From: Planctomycetota bacterium
Lineage (GTDB): Bacteria; Planctomycetota; Planctomycetia; Gemmatales; HRBIN36
Direction: 5' to 3'
NCBI GenBank assembly: GCA_014584395.1
Contig: JACTMY010000018.1
Location: 555,015-619,014, forward strand
Length of the DNA stretch: 64,000 bases
Shown here piece after piece: positions 40,054 to 50,974 of the stretch (within the stretch, counting starts at the first letter, position 1; every line of letters starts with the position of its first letter). Position numbers and translations under genes: made by a program. The notes beneath the pieces were generated by a model. That model saw only the letters and a program-made list of their open reading frames with translations, made no database searches and was not told the origin of the DNA.

Positions 40054-42597
40054 TCAGTCGATGAAGGAAAACTCCTTGGTATTGATCAAGGCCCAGAGGA
40101 GATTCTCAAAGGCCCGCTTCCGCTGGGCGGCGCCGAGCTTGGCCAGGTGCTCCTGGGCCACTTTCAGTTCCGTCTCGGTCGGTTTCCGCGCCAGGCACGC
40201 CAGGAACATCTCCTCGATGAGCTGCGGTTCGGGTTTGTCCTTGTTCTGTGCCAACTGATCGGCGCGGCCGCCGCCACGCGCGATCTTGTTCAGCACCTCG
40301 TCGCTGTTGAGCAGATGCAGAGCCTGGGCCAGATTGGCGTCGCTGACCCGCTCGCACTCACAGGCGCTGGTCCGCATCGGCTTGCCGAAGACTTCGAGGA
40401 AGTAATTGGTGAAGGTTTCGTCGGGGAGCATGATGGCCCGCTTGGGAGCGAGCTGATCGGTGGGCAGCCCGCCGAAGCCGTCGGGATGGTCGACGGCGCG
40501 GTTGACCGCGTCCAGCAGCACCTCCGCCGCCATCCGCCGCGGGTAGAAGCGGCCAAAGTTTTGCTTGTCCTCCTTGTTGAATTCATTGGGCGTCGCCGAG
40601 AGTTGATAGGTGCGGCTCTTAGTGATGACGCGGACAAGGTGCTTGAGGCTGAAGCGATTCGCCACGAAATCCTTGGCCAGGGCCTCAAGCAGCTCCTCGT
40701 TGCTGGCGGGGTTGGTGATCCGCATGTCGTCCGGCGGATCGACGATGCCCCGGCCGAAGAAGTGGGCCCAATAGCGATTGACCACGGCCTTGGCGACGAA
40801 GGGATTCTCCGGCGCGACCATCCACTCCACGAGCTTGTCCCGAGGGTCGTCCCCCGGCGGCACCTGCACGACAGCCCCATCAAGGGGCTTGATGTCCGCG
40901 GGCCGGCCCGTGCGCTTGTTCGTGACGGCGCCGCCCTTGCTGACGAATAAGCTCAGGTTGGGGTTGGGCAAGGAACCAATGTCTCCCTGCCGGGGAATCT
41001 GCTTCTTGCCGACGCGGCCGAAAAACGCCGCCAGCCCCCAATAGTCGTCCTGGCTCCATTTCTCGAACGGATGGTGATGGCAATTGGCGCAGGCCAACCG
41101 CTGCCCCAGGAAGACCTGCCCCAGGTCGTCGACGTAGTTGGCGAATTCGTTCATCTCCTTGTACCACACCACCGGCGGATGGGATTTCTCATCGCCGATG
41201 GCCGTCAAGATTTCGCGGATGAACTGATCATAGGGCAGATCATCGGCCAGCGACTGCCGAATCCAGTCGTGAAAAGCGAAGGTTCCTTGAGCCCGCCGGG
41301 CGTCGCCATGCCGCTTGACCCGCAGGATGTCGGCCCATTTGTTGGCGAAGAAATAGGCATATTCGGGCCGGTCGAGGAGCTGATCGATCCAGCGGCCGCG
41401 CTTGTTCGGGTCCGAATCGGCGAGGAAGGCGCGCACCTCATCCGGCGTCGGCAAGGTGCCCGTGACGTCGAGGGTGACGCGGCGGAGGAACTGCTCATCC
41501 GAGCTTAACTCCGAGGGCTTCAAATTCAAGCGCTGAAATTGCTGGTGCACCGGGCCATCGACCAGGGTTTGATACGGATACTCATAAGCGGGGACGGACT
41601 TTTCCAGCGGCACCAAGGCTCGAAAGACCGTCACTTGCCCCTGATAGCGGATCATGATCGCGGCCTGCCCTTTGCCCTGCCCGATCTGCACCACGCCTTC
41701 GGGAGTGATCCCGGCGATCTCCGATTCATTGCTCTCATACTGGGCCCGCCGGGTGACATCCTCGATCCGGCCATCGGAGTATTCGGCCTGGACGACCAAC
41801 TGTTGCTGCTCTTGGGCCGCCAGGACCCGCTGCGTCGGTGTTACGGTGATCCGTTTGACGACCGGATCGTTGGCCTCCCCCCAGGGCATGCCGGCGGCGA
41901 TCCATTGCCGCAAAAGGCGGTATTCATCGGAATCCGGCTCCAGCCGCTTGCCGCCCCCATGGGGCATTTGCCCGGCCCCCTTGCGGAGGAGCAGACTGTG
42001 CTCGGGCGCGGCCGGGAAGACTCTGCGGCCGCGCGCTTCCTTGACCAGGGTCATGTAATCCACGTCGGGTTCAAAGCCGAGCAGCGAAAGATGAAAGCCA
42101 TTCTGCCCGCCGGACTTGCCGTGGCAGCCGCCCGAATTGCAGCCGAGCTTGGTGAAAATGGGCGTGATCTGATTGGCGAAATTCATGGGCAGCGCTTCGG
42201 CCATGTGGCTGATGGTGCAGGCCACGCTGGCTTTGTGCACGCCAAATTCCATCTGGATCGTGACCTGGCCGTCGGCAAGCGGGATGATGCGGCCCGTCTC
42301 CGAGACGCTGGCCAGCTTCGGATCGCTGACGGTGTATTTGGCCTTGAGGGTTACATCCACAGGCCGGCCCGCGGCTTGCACGCCGGTCACCAAAATTTGC
42401 GCGCGATCCTCGGCCCCGCGCAGGGTGATGGTTTTCGGGAAAACGTCCAGTCCTTGGAGCGTCGGCATAGGCGTGGTCTGCGGGTCGGGTTTGGGCGGTT
42501 CGGTCTTGGGCGCATCGTCCGCCGGCAACCAACCCCACCAGGCCAAGGCCAACACCAGGCTCAACCAAATCGTTCGCTGGAACATGGGAACGGACAT
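40054..42597 (-). CDS. Large DUF1549/DUF1553 exported protein with Ig-like and cytochrome-like regions
   Basis: 847 residues from the ATG 42595-42597 (GGAGGA upstream). After a signal peptide ([17 protein letters not shown]) come a Big-type Ig-like domain ([20 protein letters not shown]), a planctomycete cytochrome-C-like region with [14 protein letters not shown], a second Ig-like domain ([20 protein letters not shown]), then DUF1549 ([20 protein letters not shown]), [12 protein letters not shown] (CxxCH) and DUF1553 ([18 protein letters not shown]). Likely a periplasmic, possibly haem-binding protein. Unlike the other DUF1549 gene in the window it has no adjacent DUF1501 partner. Confidence 0.9.
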   Translation of the reverse strand: MSVPMFQRTIWLSLVLALAWWGWLPADDAPKTEPPKPDPQTTPMPTLQGLDVFPKTITLRGAEDRAQILVTGVQAAGRPVDVTLKAKYTVSDPKLASVSETGRIIPLADGQVTIQMEFGVHKASVACTISHMAEALPMNFANQITPIFTKLGCNSGGCHGKSGGQNGFHLSLLGFEPDVDYMTLVKEARGRRVFPAAPEHSLLLRKGAGQMPHGGGKRLEPDSDEYRLLRQWIAAGMPWGEANDPVVKRITVTPTQRVLAAQEQQQLVVQAEYSDGRIEDVTRRAQYESNESEIAGITPEGVVQIGQGKGQAAIMIRYQGQVTVFRALVPLEKSVPAYEYPYQTLVDGPVHQQFQRLNLKPSELSSDEQFLRRVTLDVTGTLPTPDEVRAFLADSDPNKRGRWIDQLLDRPEYAYFFANKWADILRVKRHGDARRAQGTFAFHDWIRQSLADDLPYDQFIREILTAIGDEKSHPPVVWYKEMNEFANYVDDLGQVFLGQRLACANCHHHPFEKWSQDDYWGLAAFFGRVGKKQIPRQGDIGSLPNPNLSLFVSKGGAVTNKRTGRPADIKPLDGAVVQVPPGDDPRDKLVEWMVAPENPFVAKAVVNRYWAHFFGRGIVDPPDDMRITNPASNEELLEALAKDFVANRFSLKHLVRVITKSRTYQLSATPNEFNKEDKQNFGRFYPRRMAAEVLLDAVNRAVDHPDGFGGLPTDQLAPKRAIMLPDETFTNYFLEVFGKPMRTSACECERVSDANLAQALHLLNSDEVLNKIARGGGRADQLAQNKDKPEPQLIEEMFLACLARKPTETELKVAQEHLAKLGAAQRKRAFENLLWALINTKEFSFID

Positions 42598-42863
42598 CAG
42601 GATTCCTCCTGAAAACAGGCTGGAGAATGACCGGGTCATTCCGTGAAGGAGTGGTTCGAGCCGCGCGGCCTTTAGGTAGGACAAAGCGGCCGCGTTCGAG
42701 CATCCACTCAGGCAGGATACAACACATCCTTAAGGATACGATCTTGACCCGCCCTTCGCAAGTCGAATTATGGCTTGGCCTGAATCGAATTGGTTGGCCT
42801 CAAGGCGCTCCATGGATTAGACTGAACAGCCAACAGAAAACTTTATCACCGAGGAGTGGCTCC

Positions 42864-44360
42864 ATGTCTCGCTTGCGGTCCAAGTCGTGGCTCTCCATTT
42901 GGTTCATGCTTGCATTGGGTTTCCTGCTCCCGCTGCAGGGGCAAGACATCCATCCCAAGCCGCTGCAACGCATCGCATTTGGATCCTGTGCCAAGGAATC
43001 CAGACCCCAACCCATCTGGCAAGCCGTGGTCGCGCTGCGGCCCGACCTGTTCATTTTCCTGGGCGACAACATTTATGGCGACACGACCAGCGCCTCCATT
43101 CTCAAGCAGAAATACGCCAAGCTGGGCGCGCAGCCTGGCTATCAACTCCTGAAATCCACCTGCCCGATCCTGGCCGTGTGGGATGACCACGATTATGGCG
43201 CCAACGACGCCGGCGCCGAGTATCCCATCAAGAAGGAATCGCAGCAGATCTTCCTGGATTTCTTCGAGGTGCCGGCCGATTCCCCGCGGCGGCAACGGGA
43301 AGGCACCTATCATGCCGAGCTGCACGGCCCGGCGGACCAGCGCGTGCAAATCATCCTGCTCGATACCCGCTATTTCCGCAGCCCGCTCAAGAAAAAGGCG
43401 GAGCGGAAAAACGATGAGGGGCCTTACGAGGCGAACCTCGACCCCGAAGCCACGATCCTGGGGCCCGCTCAATGGAAGTGGCTCGAAGAGCAACTGCGGC
43501 AGCCGGCCAAGGTGCGGATCATCGCCTCGAGCATTCAGATGGTCGCCGAGGATCATGGCTGGGAGAAGTGGATGAACTTCCCGCGCGAACGGGAGCGCTT
43601 TTTCAATCTGCTCAAGGAAACCAAGGCCAGCGGCGTGATCGTGCTCAGCGGGGATCGCCACCTGGCGGAGATTTCCATGATGGACGCCGGGCTGGGTTAT
43701 CCCCTGTTCGACGCCACCTCCAGCGGCCTGACGGAAGCCGCCGCGGGGCCGCGTCCCTTCGAGGTCAACCGCCATCGCGTCGCCACCATGAATTGGGGCA
43801 ACAATTTTGGCTTCATCTCCATCGACTGGCACAAGAGCGATCCCATCATCGGCCTGCAAATCCGCGATGAGGATGGCGACGTCCGCTTGCAGCAAAAGCT
43901 CGCGCTCAGCCAGCTTCACCCGGAAAAGATCGTTGCCCGCGACGCCAACCCGGAACCGAAGCCTGAACCCGTCGTCCAGGATCGCGGCCGCTCATCCAGC
44001 GGCAAAGGCGATGAAACCGACAAGCCGAACGATGCCAAGGGCAAGAAAGCGATCCCCCCCGAAGAGGCGGCGAAACACATCGGCAAGGAGGTCACGGTCG
44101 AGTTCGAGGTCAAGGCGACCGGCTCCGCAACCAGCCTGATCTTCCTCAATTCGAAGCGGAATCGCAACGACGACGACAACTTCACGGTCGTCATCCAGGC
44201 TTCCGCCGCGGAAGAGCTGAAGGACAAGAAGAAGATCGACGACCCCCGCGAGTTCTACCGCAACAAGAAGATCCGGGTCACGGGCAAGGTCGACACCTTC
44301 CGGGATAAGCCCCAGATCAGGGTCAGCAAGGCGAGCCAGATCGAGGTCGTCGAGAAATAG
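42864..44360 (+). CDS. PhoD-like alkaline phosphatase with C-terminal OB-like domain
   Basis: 498 residues from the ATG at 42864 (GAGGAG upstream). Signal peptide ([14 protein letters not shown]) then a PhoD-like metallophosphatase: [28 protein letters not shown] and [12 protein letters not shown], which supply metal ligands. After about residue 385 a charged linker leads to a domain ([20 protein letters not shown] ... [20 protein letters not shown]) with the look of an OB-fold, as seen in exported nucleic-acid or sugar-binding modules. Phosphodiester or phosphomonoester hydrolysis outside the cytoplasm is likely. An OB tail on PhoD is unusual. Confidence 0.85.
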   Translation: MSRLRSKSWLSIWFMLALGFLLPLQGQDIHPKPLQRIAFGSCAKESRPQPIWQAVVALRPDLFIFLGDNIYGDTTSASILKQKYAKLGAQPGYQLLKSTCPILAVWDDHDYGANDAGAEYPIKKESQQIFLDFFEVPADSPRRQREGTYHAELHGPADQRVQIILLDTRYFRSPLKKKAERKNDEGPYEANLDPEATILGPAQWKWLEEQLRQPAKVRIIASSIQMVAEDHGWEKWMNFPRERERFFNLLKETKASGVIVLSGDRHLAEISMMDAGLGYPLFDATSSGLTEAAAGPRPFEVNRHRVATMNWGNNFGFISIDWHKSDPIIGLQIRDEDGDVRLQQKLALSQLHPEKIVARDANPEPKPEPVVQDRGRSSSGKGDETDKPNDAKGKKAIPPEEAAKHIGKEVTVEFEVKATGSATSLIFLNSKRNRNDDDNFTVVIQASAAEELKDKKKIDDPREFYRNKKIRVTGKVDTFRDKPQIRVSKASQIEVVEK

Positions 44361-44397
44361 GCCTGTTCGCGCCTTTTCGCGGACGATGATTAGCCGC

Positions 44398-44436
44398 GCA
44401 CGCCCCTTCCATGCGTTGGAAGGGGTGCTTGATTTT
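44398..44436 (+). terminator. Probable terminator after the PhoD-like gene
   Basis: Perfect CCCCTTCCA / TGGAAGGGG stem (44403-44411, 44417-44425) with a five-base loop, followed by TGCTTGATTTTC; the T-run is weak. Confidence 0.55.
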
Positions 44437-44555
44437 CCGAATGCCTTGCTCATCGTTCGCTCATGAACGTCCGTTGGTCCATTGACGGTTCCATTCGGCT
44501 TTGCGAAACTGACTTTGTCCCTCTGCCTCCTTGATCCCACCGCTTGGAGTAGATC

Positions 44556-47500
44556 ATGCCTCACACTTGTGCTTCCCGCCTCAGTCTGCGATGGATTGGC
44601 TTGAGCACCGTGCTCATCACGCTGTTAGGCATGGGCTGGCGAACGCTGCCCGCTCAAGAACCGCCGCCCAAGCCGCCGGAAGCCGGCAAGCCCGAGCCGG
44701 CCGCCAAGCCGTTCGAGCGGCTCCATCAGCTCAAGGGCCACACGGAGTTGGTGTACGCGCTTGCCCTGAGCCCCAACGGTCAATGGCTGGCGAGCGGTTC
44801 CTTTGATAAAACGGTGCGGCTTTGGGACCTGGCGTCGGGTCAATTGATCAAAACGTTCGCCGGTCCCGCCGGCCATCAAAACCAAGTCCTCAGCGTGCAG
44901 TTCAGCCCCGATCAACGCATCCTGGCTTCGAGCGGTTCGGACAACGTGATCAAGTTTTGGGACGTCCCCGTGCAGGGCGCCCTGCGCCAGTTCGCCGGCC
45001 ATGAAGCCGAGATTCAAGCCGTCGCCGTGTCGCCGGACGGCGCCCGGCTGGCCACCGCCTCCAGCGACCAGACCGTGCGCCTGTGGAACGTCGCCGATGG
45101 CAAGGCGCTGCACGTTTGCGGCGGGCACGTGGGCCCGGTGCTGGCGTTGGCGTTTAGCGCCAATGGCCAGATGCTCGCCAGCGTCGGGCAGGATCTCATG
45201 CTGCGGCTCTGGAACGCGGCAGACGGACAGCCCCTGGCCGTGGCGGGCGCCCATGCCGCCCCGATCACGGGCGTCGCTTTTACGCCCAACGGACAACAAG
45301 CGGTCACGGTCAGCCAGGATGGTTGGCTGAAACTCTGGCAGCTTCCCTTACAGCCGAGCCGCATTCTCAATCCGCCCCATCAGGCGCCGGTGCAATCCTT
45401 GGCCCTGTCCGGCGACGGCAAGAGCCTGGCCAGCGGCAGCACGGACAAGACCGTCCGCATCGTCAACCTGGCCAATGGCAATACCGAGCGGGTCATCACC
45501 GCCCCATCCGAGGTGAATTGGATCGGTTGGAGCCAGGCTTCCCCTCTGCTCGTCACCGGGCATGCGGGACAGAAATACCACTTCTGGAACGCCGCGGACG
45601 GCGCCGCCTGGGGTGCGTTTTCCCCCACGGGCGGCCCCATCACCGCCCAGGCCATGGACGCCAAGGGAACCCTGTTCCTTACCGGCGATGGTCAAGGACA
45701 TTTGCGGGCCTGGCATTGGGACGTGCAGAAAATCCAACCGGGCAATCCGCTCTCCGTCCCCCACCCGGACGCCATCTCGGCCTGCGTGCTCGCCTCGGAG
45801 GGCAAGATCATCCTCACGGGCGGCGCGGACAAGATCATCCGGCGCTGGAACCTGGCGGCGAATCGCGCCCAGCCCGAGGCGCAGTTCGCAGGCATGGAAG
45901 CGGCCGTCACCGCTCTTGCCGTTCGACCCAACTTGCAGCGCCTGGTCTCCGGGTCGGCGGATGGCACGCTCGCCGTTTGGGATGACAAGCAACCCGTCAT
46001 CCTGGCGCAGATGGGCGTCCACCAACAGCCGATCACCGGCATCGTGCTCCTGCCCAATCTCGACGAGGTCATCACCGCCAGCCAAGATGGGTTTCTGAAG
46101 CGCTGGAGCCTGCCCACGCCCCAGCAACTGTTCGCCCATCCCCAGCCCGTCCAGCAGATGATGCTCAACGGCGACGGCAGCCTGATGCTCACCCTCGCCG
46201 GGGATCAGCACGTCCGCCTATGGAACCTGGCCAACGGCCAGATCGAAAAGGGCTATCCCCTGCCCACTCCCGCCATCAAGGCGATGGCGTTCCATGCGGC
46301 CAGCAACCGCTTCGCCTGGATCGCCGCCGATAAAACAGTCCACGTCCACGCCCTGGCCGAGGGGAAGGAAGAAAAGAAACTCGATCCGCTCGCCTACGAT
46401 CCGATCGCCTTAGCCTTCAGTCCCGACGGCAACACGCTGGCCGTCGCGGGAGCGGATCATCCCATCCGCCTCATTACCTGGAGCGACGGCAAGGAGGTCC
46501 GCGTGCTGGAGGGGCACGGCGGACCGGTGCAGCAATTGCTGTTTCATCCGTCCCAACCCCGGCTGCTCAGCCAAGGAGCGGATCAACAAGTCATCGTTTG
46601 GAACTTAGCGGATGGACAGATCGCGGCCAAGCTCGCGCATCCTGCTCCCCTCATCGAGAGCAGCCTTTCGACCGACGGCGGCACCCTGGCTACGCTGGCG
46701 CAAGACAAGATCGTCCGCTTGTGGAACCCGGTCGACGGCCAGGCCGCGGGCCAGTTCAACAGTCCCGGCGAAGCGCGCGGCGTGGCGATCGCGGGCAACG
46801 GGCAAAAGCTGCTCCTGGGGAGCGACGGCCGCAGTTGGCTCGTCGATCGCGGCGGCGCCCTGCTGCAAACCCTGCGGCACGCCGGCCCCGCCGCCCGCCC
46901 GGCTTTTCACCCCGACGGCGTCCGCTTGCTGTGGTGCCAGCAACAAGCCGTCGCCATCGACCGGCAGCGCTTGATTTGGGCCGAAGCCCTGGGCAAGCCC
47001 ATTCGCGGGTTGCAGTGGCTGCCCAAGTCCGACTTCATCGTCGTGGTCGGCGACGACCAGCAAGTGCGCCTCGTGCAAGCGCAGGACGGCAAAACGCACA
47101 AGACGCTGCTGGGACACGAAGGCCCGATCACGGCCTTGGCGGTTGAGGAAGCGGGCCCGTCCCTCGTCACCTCCGGGGCGGACAAGAAGACCATCCATTG
47201 GGACCTGGCCGAGAATAAGCCGCGGCGCACCTGGACGACGCCGCAACCCGTCGTCCAACTCGCCCTGTCGCCCCAGGGCCAGCGCCTGGTCATGAGCTTC
47301 AGCGACCATACCCTGCAGGTGTACGACGCGGCCAGCGGCGACCTGATGCAGCAACTCGAAAGCCATGCCGGCCCGATCACCGCGCTGCATCTGCTGGCCG
47401 ATCAGCGGACGGTCATCTCCGCCAGCCACGACAAGCTGCTCCGCGTCCACGACGTCACGGCCGGCCGCATCCTCGCGGGTGCTCATCCAGGCGGCGTGAC

Positions 47501-49223
47501 GGGCTTGATCTTCCATCCCAACGGCACGCAAGCCTTCAGCGCCGGCGCGGACAAGATCGTCAAATGGTGGGACGTGAGCACCGGACAGATGATCAAGGCG
47601 TTCCCGGCCCTGCCCGAGGGGATCACCGCCATGGCATTGTCGCGCGAGGCGGCCCCGACGCGCCTCGCCGTCGCCACCGCGGACAAAATCGTTCGACTGT
47701 TCAACCTGGCCGATGGCAAGGAACTGCTGCAGCTCACCCTCCCCGGACCGGCGCGAAGCCTGGAATTCAATCCCGAAAGCAGCCAATTGCTGACCGCCGG
47801 GGCGTATCCCAAGGCGCAAGTCTGGGATTTGACCACGGGCCAGGAGTTGCAATTTTTCCCTTTGGCCGGAGAAGTGTTCACCGCGCGGTTTCATCCCGAT
47901 GGCAAGCAAGTCATCTGGGGCGGCAGCGAGAAAACCGTCTCCCTCGCCCCAGTGGCCATCGTCAAAGCCCTGCGGCCGCACGACGCGCCTCTGCATGACC
48001 TGGCCATGCTGCCCAGCGGCACGCACGTCATCACCGCGGGCGAGGACGGCACCGCCAGGCAAATCAACCTCGCCAACGGCCAGGTGGAAAAGACCTTCGC
48101 CGGCCACAAGGGAGCGGTTCGCAAACTCTCCCTGGCGCGATCGGCCATCTCGCTGGCCACCGCGGGCGCCGACAATACGATTCGCTTGTTCAACCTGGCT
48201 GACGGCAAGGAGCTGAAAGCGATTCCGCATCCGGCGGCCATTCACGGCCTGGCCCTCAGTCCCAATCATGCCTACCTCGCCGTCACGGGCGCCGATCAGG
48301 AGGTCGTGGTTTACCATGCGCCGTTCACCCCCGGGCAGCCGCTCACGGGCGACTTCGGCAAGGTGATCACGCGGTTCAAGCATGACGGCCCGGCCAGCGG
48401 CGCGGCTTTCCTGGCCGACAGCGCATCGCTCTTGACCGGCAGCGCGGACAAAACCGTTCGCCTTTGGAAAATCAGCCAAGACGCGCCCTCGCGCAACATT
48501 GCGGGGCACGCCAACCTCGTGGACGGCCTGGCCTTCAGTCCCGACGGCGCCCTGCTCGCCTCGTGCAGCCACGACGGCACGGTGCGGCTTTGGAACGTGG
48601 CCGATGGCGCGGCCCTGGCCTCCATCCCGGCCTTCACGACCCCCGTTTATTGCGTCACCTTCTCCGCCGATGGCAAGTATCTCCTGGCCGGCAGTTATTC
48701 ACGCAGCATGAAATGGATCGACGTCGCCAGCAAGGCGGTCGTCCTGGAGTTCACCGACCTGTACGACCGCGCCTTTCCCGCGGGCCCTTACGACGGGCCC
48801 TTTGCCGGCATCTTCGCCAAGGCGTTTCCCCAAGGTCATCGCGATGGCATCTTCTCCGCGCAGATCGCTCCCGACGGCAAGCACGTGCTCTCGGCGGGCA
48901 GCGATGGGCAGATCAAGGTGTGGAGCCTGGCCGACGGCAGCGTCGTGAACCATTTCACCGATCCGGGGCTTCAAGCCAACAACGTCCCCCTCCCGCGCGC
49001 TCATCAGGATTGGATCAATCAGATTCGCCTGACGCCCGACGGCGCTCGGCTGGTCAGCGTCGGCCATGCCGGGTGGTTGAAGGTGTGGCATGTGGCCGAT
49101 GGCAAACTGCTGCTGGCGGAAAAGTTCCCCTCCGGGCTGTACGCTTTGGTCTTCAGCCCGGATGGCAAGACCATCGCCCTGGCCCACCAGGACGGCACGA
49201 TTTCCGTGTGCAAGATGCCATGA
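44556..49223 (+). CDS. Giant exported WD40-repeat protein
   Basis: 1555 residues. A signal segment (GLSTVLITLLGMGWRTLPAQ) and a proline-rich linker are followed by WD40 repeats to the very end, with signatures such as DKTVRLWDLASG, DQTVRLWNVADG and DGTVRLWNVADG. I count about 35 repeat ends, with a period near 41-43 residues, enough for five seven-bladed propellers. There is no catalytic domain, lipobox or C-terminal anchor. Such proteins are scaffolds for protein binding; here the location would be periplasmic or outside the cell. It has its own terminator and no operon partners. Confidence 0.88.
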   Translation: MPHTCASRLSLRWIGLSTVLITLLGMGWRTLPAQEPPPKPPEAGKPEPAAKPFERLHQLKGHTELVYALALSPNGQWLASGSFDKTVRLWDLASGQLIKTFAGPAGHQNQVLSVQFSPDQRILASSGSDNVIKFWDVPVQGALRQFAGHEAEIQAVAVSPDGARLATASSDQTVRLWNVADGKALHVCGGHVGPVLALAFSANGQMLASVGQDLMLRLWNAADGQPLAVAGAHAAPITGVAFTPNGQQAVTVSQDGWLKLWQLPLQPSRILNPPHQAPVQSLALSGDGKSLASGSTDKTVRIVNLANGNTERVITAPSEVNWIGWSQASPLLVTGHAGQKYHFWNAADGAAWGAFSPTGGPITAQAMDAKGTLFLTGDGQGHLRAWHWDVQKIQPGNPLSVPHPDAISACVLASEGKIILTGGADKIIRRWNLAANRAQPEAQFAGMEAAVTALAVRPNLQRLVSGSADGTLAVWDDKQPVILAQMGVHQQPITGIVLLPNLDEVITASQDGFLKRWSLPTPQQLFAHPQPVQQMMLNGDGSLMLTLAGDQHVRLWNLANGQIEKGYPLPTPAIKAMAFHAASNRFAWIAADKTVHVHALAEGKEEKKLDPLAYDPIALAFSPDGNTLAVAGADHPIRLITWSDGKEVRVLEGHGGPVQQLLFHPSQPRLLSQGADQQVIVWNLADGQIAAKLAHPAPLIESSLSTDGGTLATLAQDKIVRLWNPVDGQAAGQFNSPGEARGVAIAGNGQKLLLGSDGRSWLVDRGGALLQTLRHAGPAARPAFHPDGVRLLWCQQQAVAIDRQRLIWAEALGKPIRGLQWLPKSDFIVVVGDDQQVRLVQAQDGKTHKTLLGHEGPITALAVEEAGPSLVTSGADKKTIHWDLAENKPRRTWTTPQPVVQLALSPQGQRLVMSFSDHTLQVYDAASGDLMQQLESHAGPITALHLLADQRTVISASHDKLLRVHDVTAGRILAGAHPGGVTGLIFHPNGTQAFSAGADKIVKWWDVSTGQMIKAFPALPEGITAMALSREAAPTRLAVATADKIVRLFNLADGKELLQLTLPGPARSLEFNPESSQLLTAGAYPKAQVWDLTTGQELQFFPLAGEVFTARFHPDGKQVIWGGSEKTVSLAPVAIVKALRPHDAPLHDLAMLPSGTHVITAGEDGTARQINLANGQVEKTFAGHKGAVRKLSLARSAISLATAGADNTIRLFNLADGKELKAIPHPAAIHGLALSPNHAYLAVTGADQEVVVYHAPFTPGQPLTGDFGKVITRFKHDGPASGAAFLADSASLLTGSADKTVRLWKISQDAPSRNIAGHANLVDGLAFSPDGALLASCSHDGTVRLWNVADGAALASIPAFTTPVYCVTFSADGKYLLAGSYSRSMKWIDVASKAVVLEFTDLYDRAFPAGPYDGPFAGIFAKAFPQGHRDGIFSAQIAPDGKHVLSAGSDGQIKVWSLADGSVVNHFTDPGLQANNVPLPRAHQDWINQIRLTPDGARLVSVGHAGWLKVWHVADGKLLLAEKFPSGLYALVFSPDGKTIALAHQDGTISVCKMP

Positions 49224-49310
49224 TCGCCGGCATGACCGACGCCAGAGGAATCGACGCCAGCGAACAGCGCAGCGTGTGGGGTGCAGGTCAAGCAGCGTGA
49301 AGGACCGACG

Positions 49311-49348
49311 AAAAAAGCGTCCCTCTTGTGGGGGACGCTTTGGTTTTT
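49311..49348. terminator. Bidirectional terminator between WD40 gene and sigma factor gene
   Basis: AAGCGTCCC / GGGACGCTT stem with A-run on the left and TTGGTTTTTC on the right, able to act on both converging transcripts. Confidence 0.8.
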
Positions 49349-49369
49349 CTTGGGGGATGAAGCAGCGGT

Positions 49370-50416
49370 TTAGTGCAACAGCAGGTCCGCTTCCCAGCCG
49401 ACGCGTTCGGCCGAGGCGCGGAGCTTTTCCAGCGCCCGATTCTGAATCTGCCGGACGCGCTCCTTGCTGATGCGGAGCATATGGCCGATTTGCCTCAGGC
49501 TATGGGCGCCGGTGCCGGTCAGGCCGAAGCGCAGATCGAGCACGCGCCGCTCCCGCGGACGCAGGCTTTCCATGAGGAACATGAGGGCTTCTTGGCGTTC
49601 GGCGTTGTCGCGGAGGATGCTGCTGCCGTTGTCGGGCATGGCTTCGGTGAGTTTGAAGTCGCTGTCATCATCGAGCACGGCATTGAGGGAGACGGGCGTC
49701 CGCGTGGCGGTTTGCAGATGAGTCAAATGTTCGAGGCTGCTTCCAGTGCGCTTGGCAAGTTCCTGGGCCGTGGGCAGATGCTTGCCGCCGTGGGCCAGGG
49801 CTTCGGATTCCTGCTGCAAGAGGCCCAACTCCTGCAAGTGGTGCGGCGACAGGCTCACGAGGTGGCTCTGCCGAGCCACGGCGATCTGCAGCGTTTGCCG
49901 AATCCACCACGTGGCATAGGTGGCCAGGCGGGTGCCGTGGCTGACGTCGAAGCGGTCGATCGCCTGCATCAAGCCGCACACGGCTTCCTGCAAAAGATCG
50001 GAATAACTGAGCGAATGGTGGCGGAAACGCTTGGCCACGTGGGCGGCGAGGCGAATGTTCGCAGAGGCCAGGCGGTGTTTGTAGGCGACGTAACGCTCGT
50101 GGAGCACGCGGACGTCCTTGCCCTTCGTCGCTTCGACTTCGGCGTGATCGCGGATGAATTGAGCCATGGGCCAGGGTTCGAATGGCGGGCGGTGGGAGCG
50201 CAGACGAGGAATCTTGATGAGCTTGCGGACGAGTTCTTGCTTACATTCCCAAAAGCCCGCCAGGAGGTCGCGTTCCTCTTCCGGCGTCAACAGGTCCGAC
50301 GAAAAGACCATGCCCGGCGTCGGTTCCGCGGTCTTGCGCAGCACCCGCTTGGCCGCGGGCTTGGATTTCTTTTTCAACTTTTTCGGTTTGGCTTTACCTA
50401 CCTTGGCTTTGCTCAT
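49370..50416 (-). CDS. RNA polymerase sigma-70 family factor
   Basis: 348 residues from the ATG 50414-50416; an ATG at 50489-50491 has an equally good GAGG site and would add 25 basic residues. After a Lys-rich N-terminus, regions 1.2-2 (RLASANIRLAAHVAKRF; YSDLLQEAVCGLMQAIDRFD; RLATYATWWIRQTLQIAV), 3 (PTAQELAKRTGSSLEHL) and 4 (RPRERRVLDLRFGLTG; SLRQIGHMLRISKERVRQI) are complete. It belongs to the RpoD/RpoS-like group, not ECF. The KKR/KPKK-rich leader is unusual. No anti-sigma gene is adjacent. Confidence 0.9.
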   Translation of the reverse strand: MSKAKVGKAKPKKLKKKSKPAAKRVLRKTAEPTPGMVFSSDLLTPEEERDLLAGFWECKQELVRKLIKIPRLRSHRPPFEPWPMAQFIRDHAEVEATKGKDVRVLHERYVAYKHRLASANIRLAAHVAKRFRHHSLSYSDLLQEAVCGLMQAIDRFDVSHGTRLATYATWWIRQTLQIAVARQSHLVSLSPHHLQELGLLQQESEALAHGGKHLPTAQELAKRTGSSLEHLTHLQTATRTPVSLNAVLDDDSDFKLTEAMPDNGSSILRDNAERQEALMFLMESLRPRERRVLDLRFGLTGTGAHSLRQIGHMLRISKERVRQIQNRALEKLRASAERVGWEADLLLH

Positions 50417-50903
50417 GGCTCCCCCCCTCGAGCGTTTCGAAACGCCTTTTTGAATGCGCGATTGCTTTTGCCCGACCCTCTTTTTTACCATCGGACCTAC
50501 CCTCTGTGGTTGACCAGGCGGCCCCCATCGAGATCCCATTTCAACCAAAAAACGGGACAAGCAACCACACCCATCGGTGAACACGGCGTCCACTGATGTT
50601 TCGGTTCACTTGTGCACGAGACGATTAATAAACGAGCATACGTAACAGTCCGTAGCAGCTTCTGGATTCTAAGCTCCCGCCTACCGATTATCAAGAGTTA
50701 TTATTAAAAACTTTACCCGTCTGTGGGATAAACCGCGCAGGCTCTGATTGCCCCGCAAATATGGCTCAAACTGCCGTCCACGCCTGCCGTAGGAGATGCG
50801 CACGACTTGCCAAATCTATCTTCGTGATTGCTCCCGTGGGCAAGGTCCCGCTTCTTTTAGACTTGCTCCTCGATCCTGCAGGCTTAGAACCGAACCTTGG
50901 CAT
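50417..50903. other. Intergenic region upstream of the sigma factor gene
   Basis: About 490 bases up to the terminator of the DUF1501 gene. The part at 50640-50730 is clearly richer in A/T (TTATTATTAAAAACTTTACC) and probably holds the sigma gene promoter. The alternative sigma start at 50491 lies at its left edge. No RNA gene or repeat recognised. Confidence 0.45.
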
Positions 50904-50947
50904 AAAAAAAGAAATGGCGCTTCGAACCCGAGGATTCCAAGCGCCTT
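50904..50947 (-). terminator. Rho-independent terminator after the second DUF1501 gene
   Basis: Minus-strand stem GGCGCTT / AAGCGCC with a 16-base loop followed, after a short A/T stretch, by seven T residues. Confidence 0.65.
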
Positions 50948-50974
50948 CTTTGATTTGACGACATTAGCCGCGGT

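Noticed and set aside
46605..48572. 655-codon minus-strand open frame inside the WD40 gene
   Set aside because: Mirror of the repetitive WD40 coding sequence; the plus strand has a signal peptide and regular WD motifs.
49373..50596. Plus-strand open frame exactly opposite the sigma factor gene
   Set aside because: Antisense shadow; sigma regions 2-4 are unmistakable on the minus strand.
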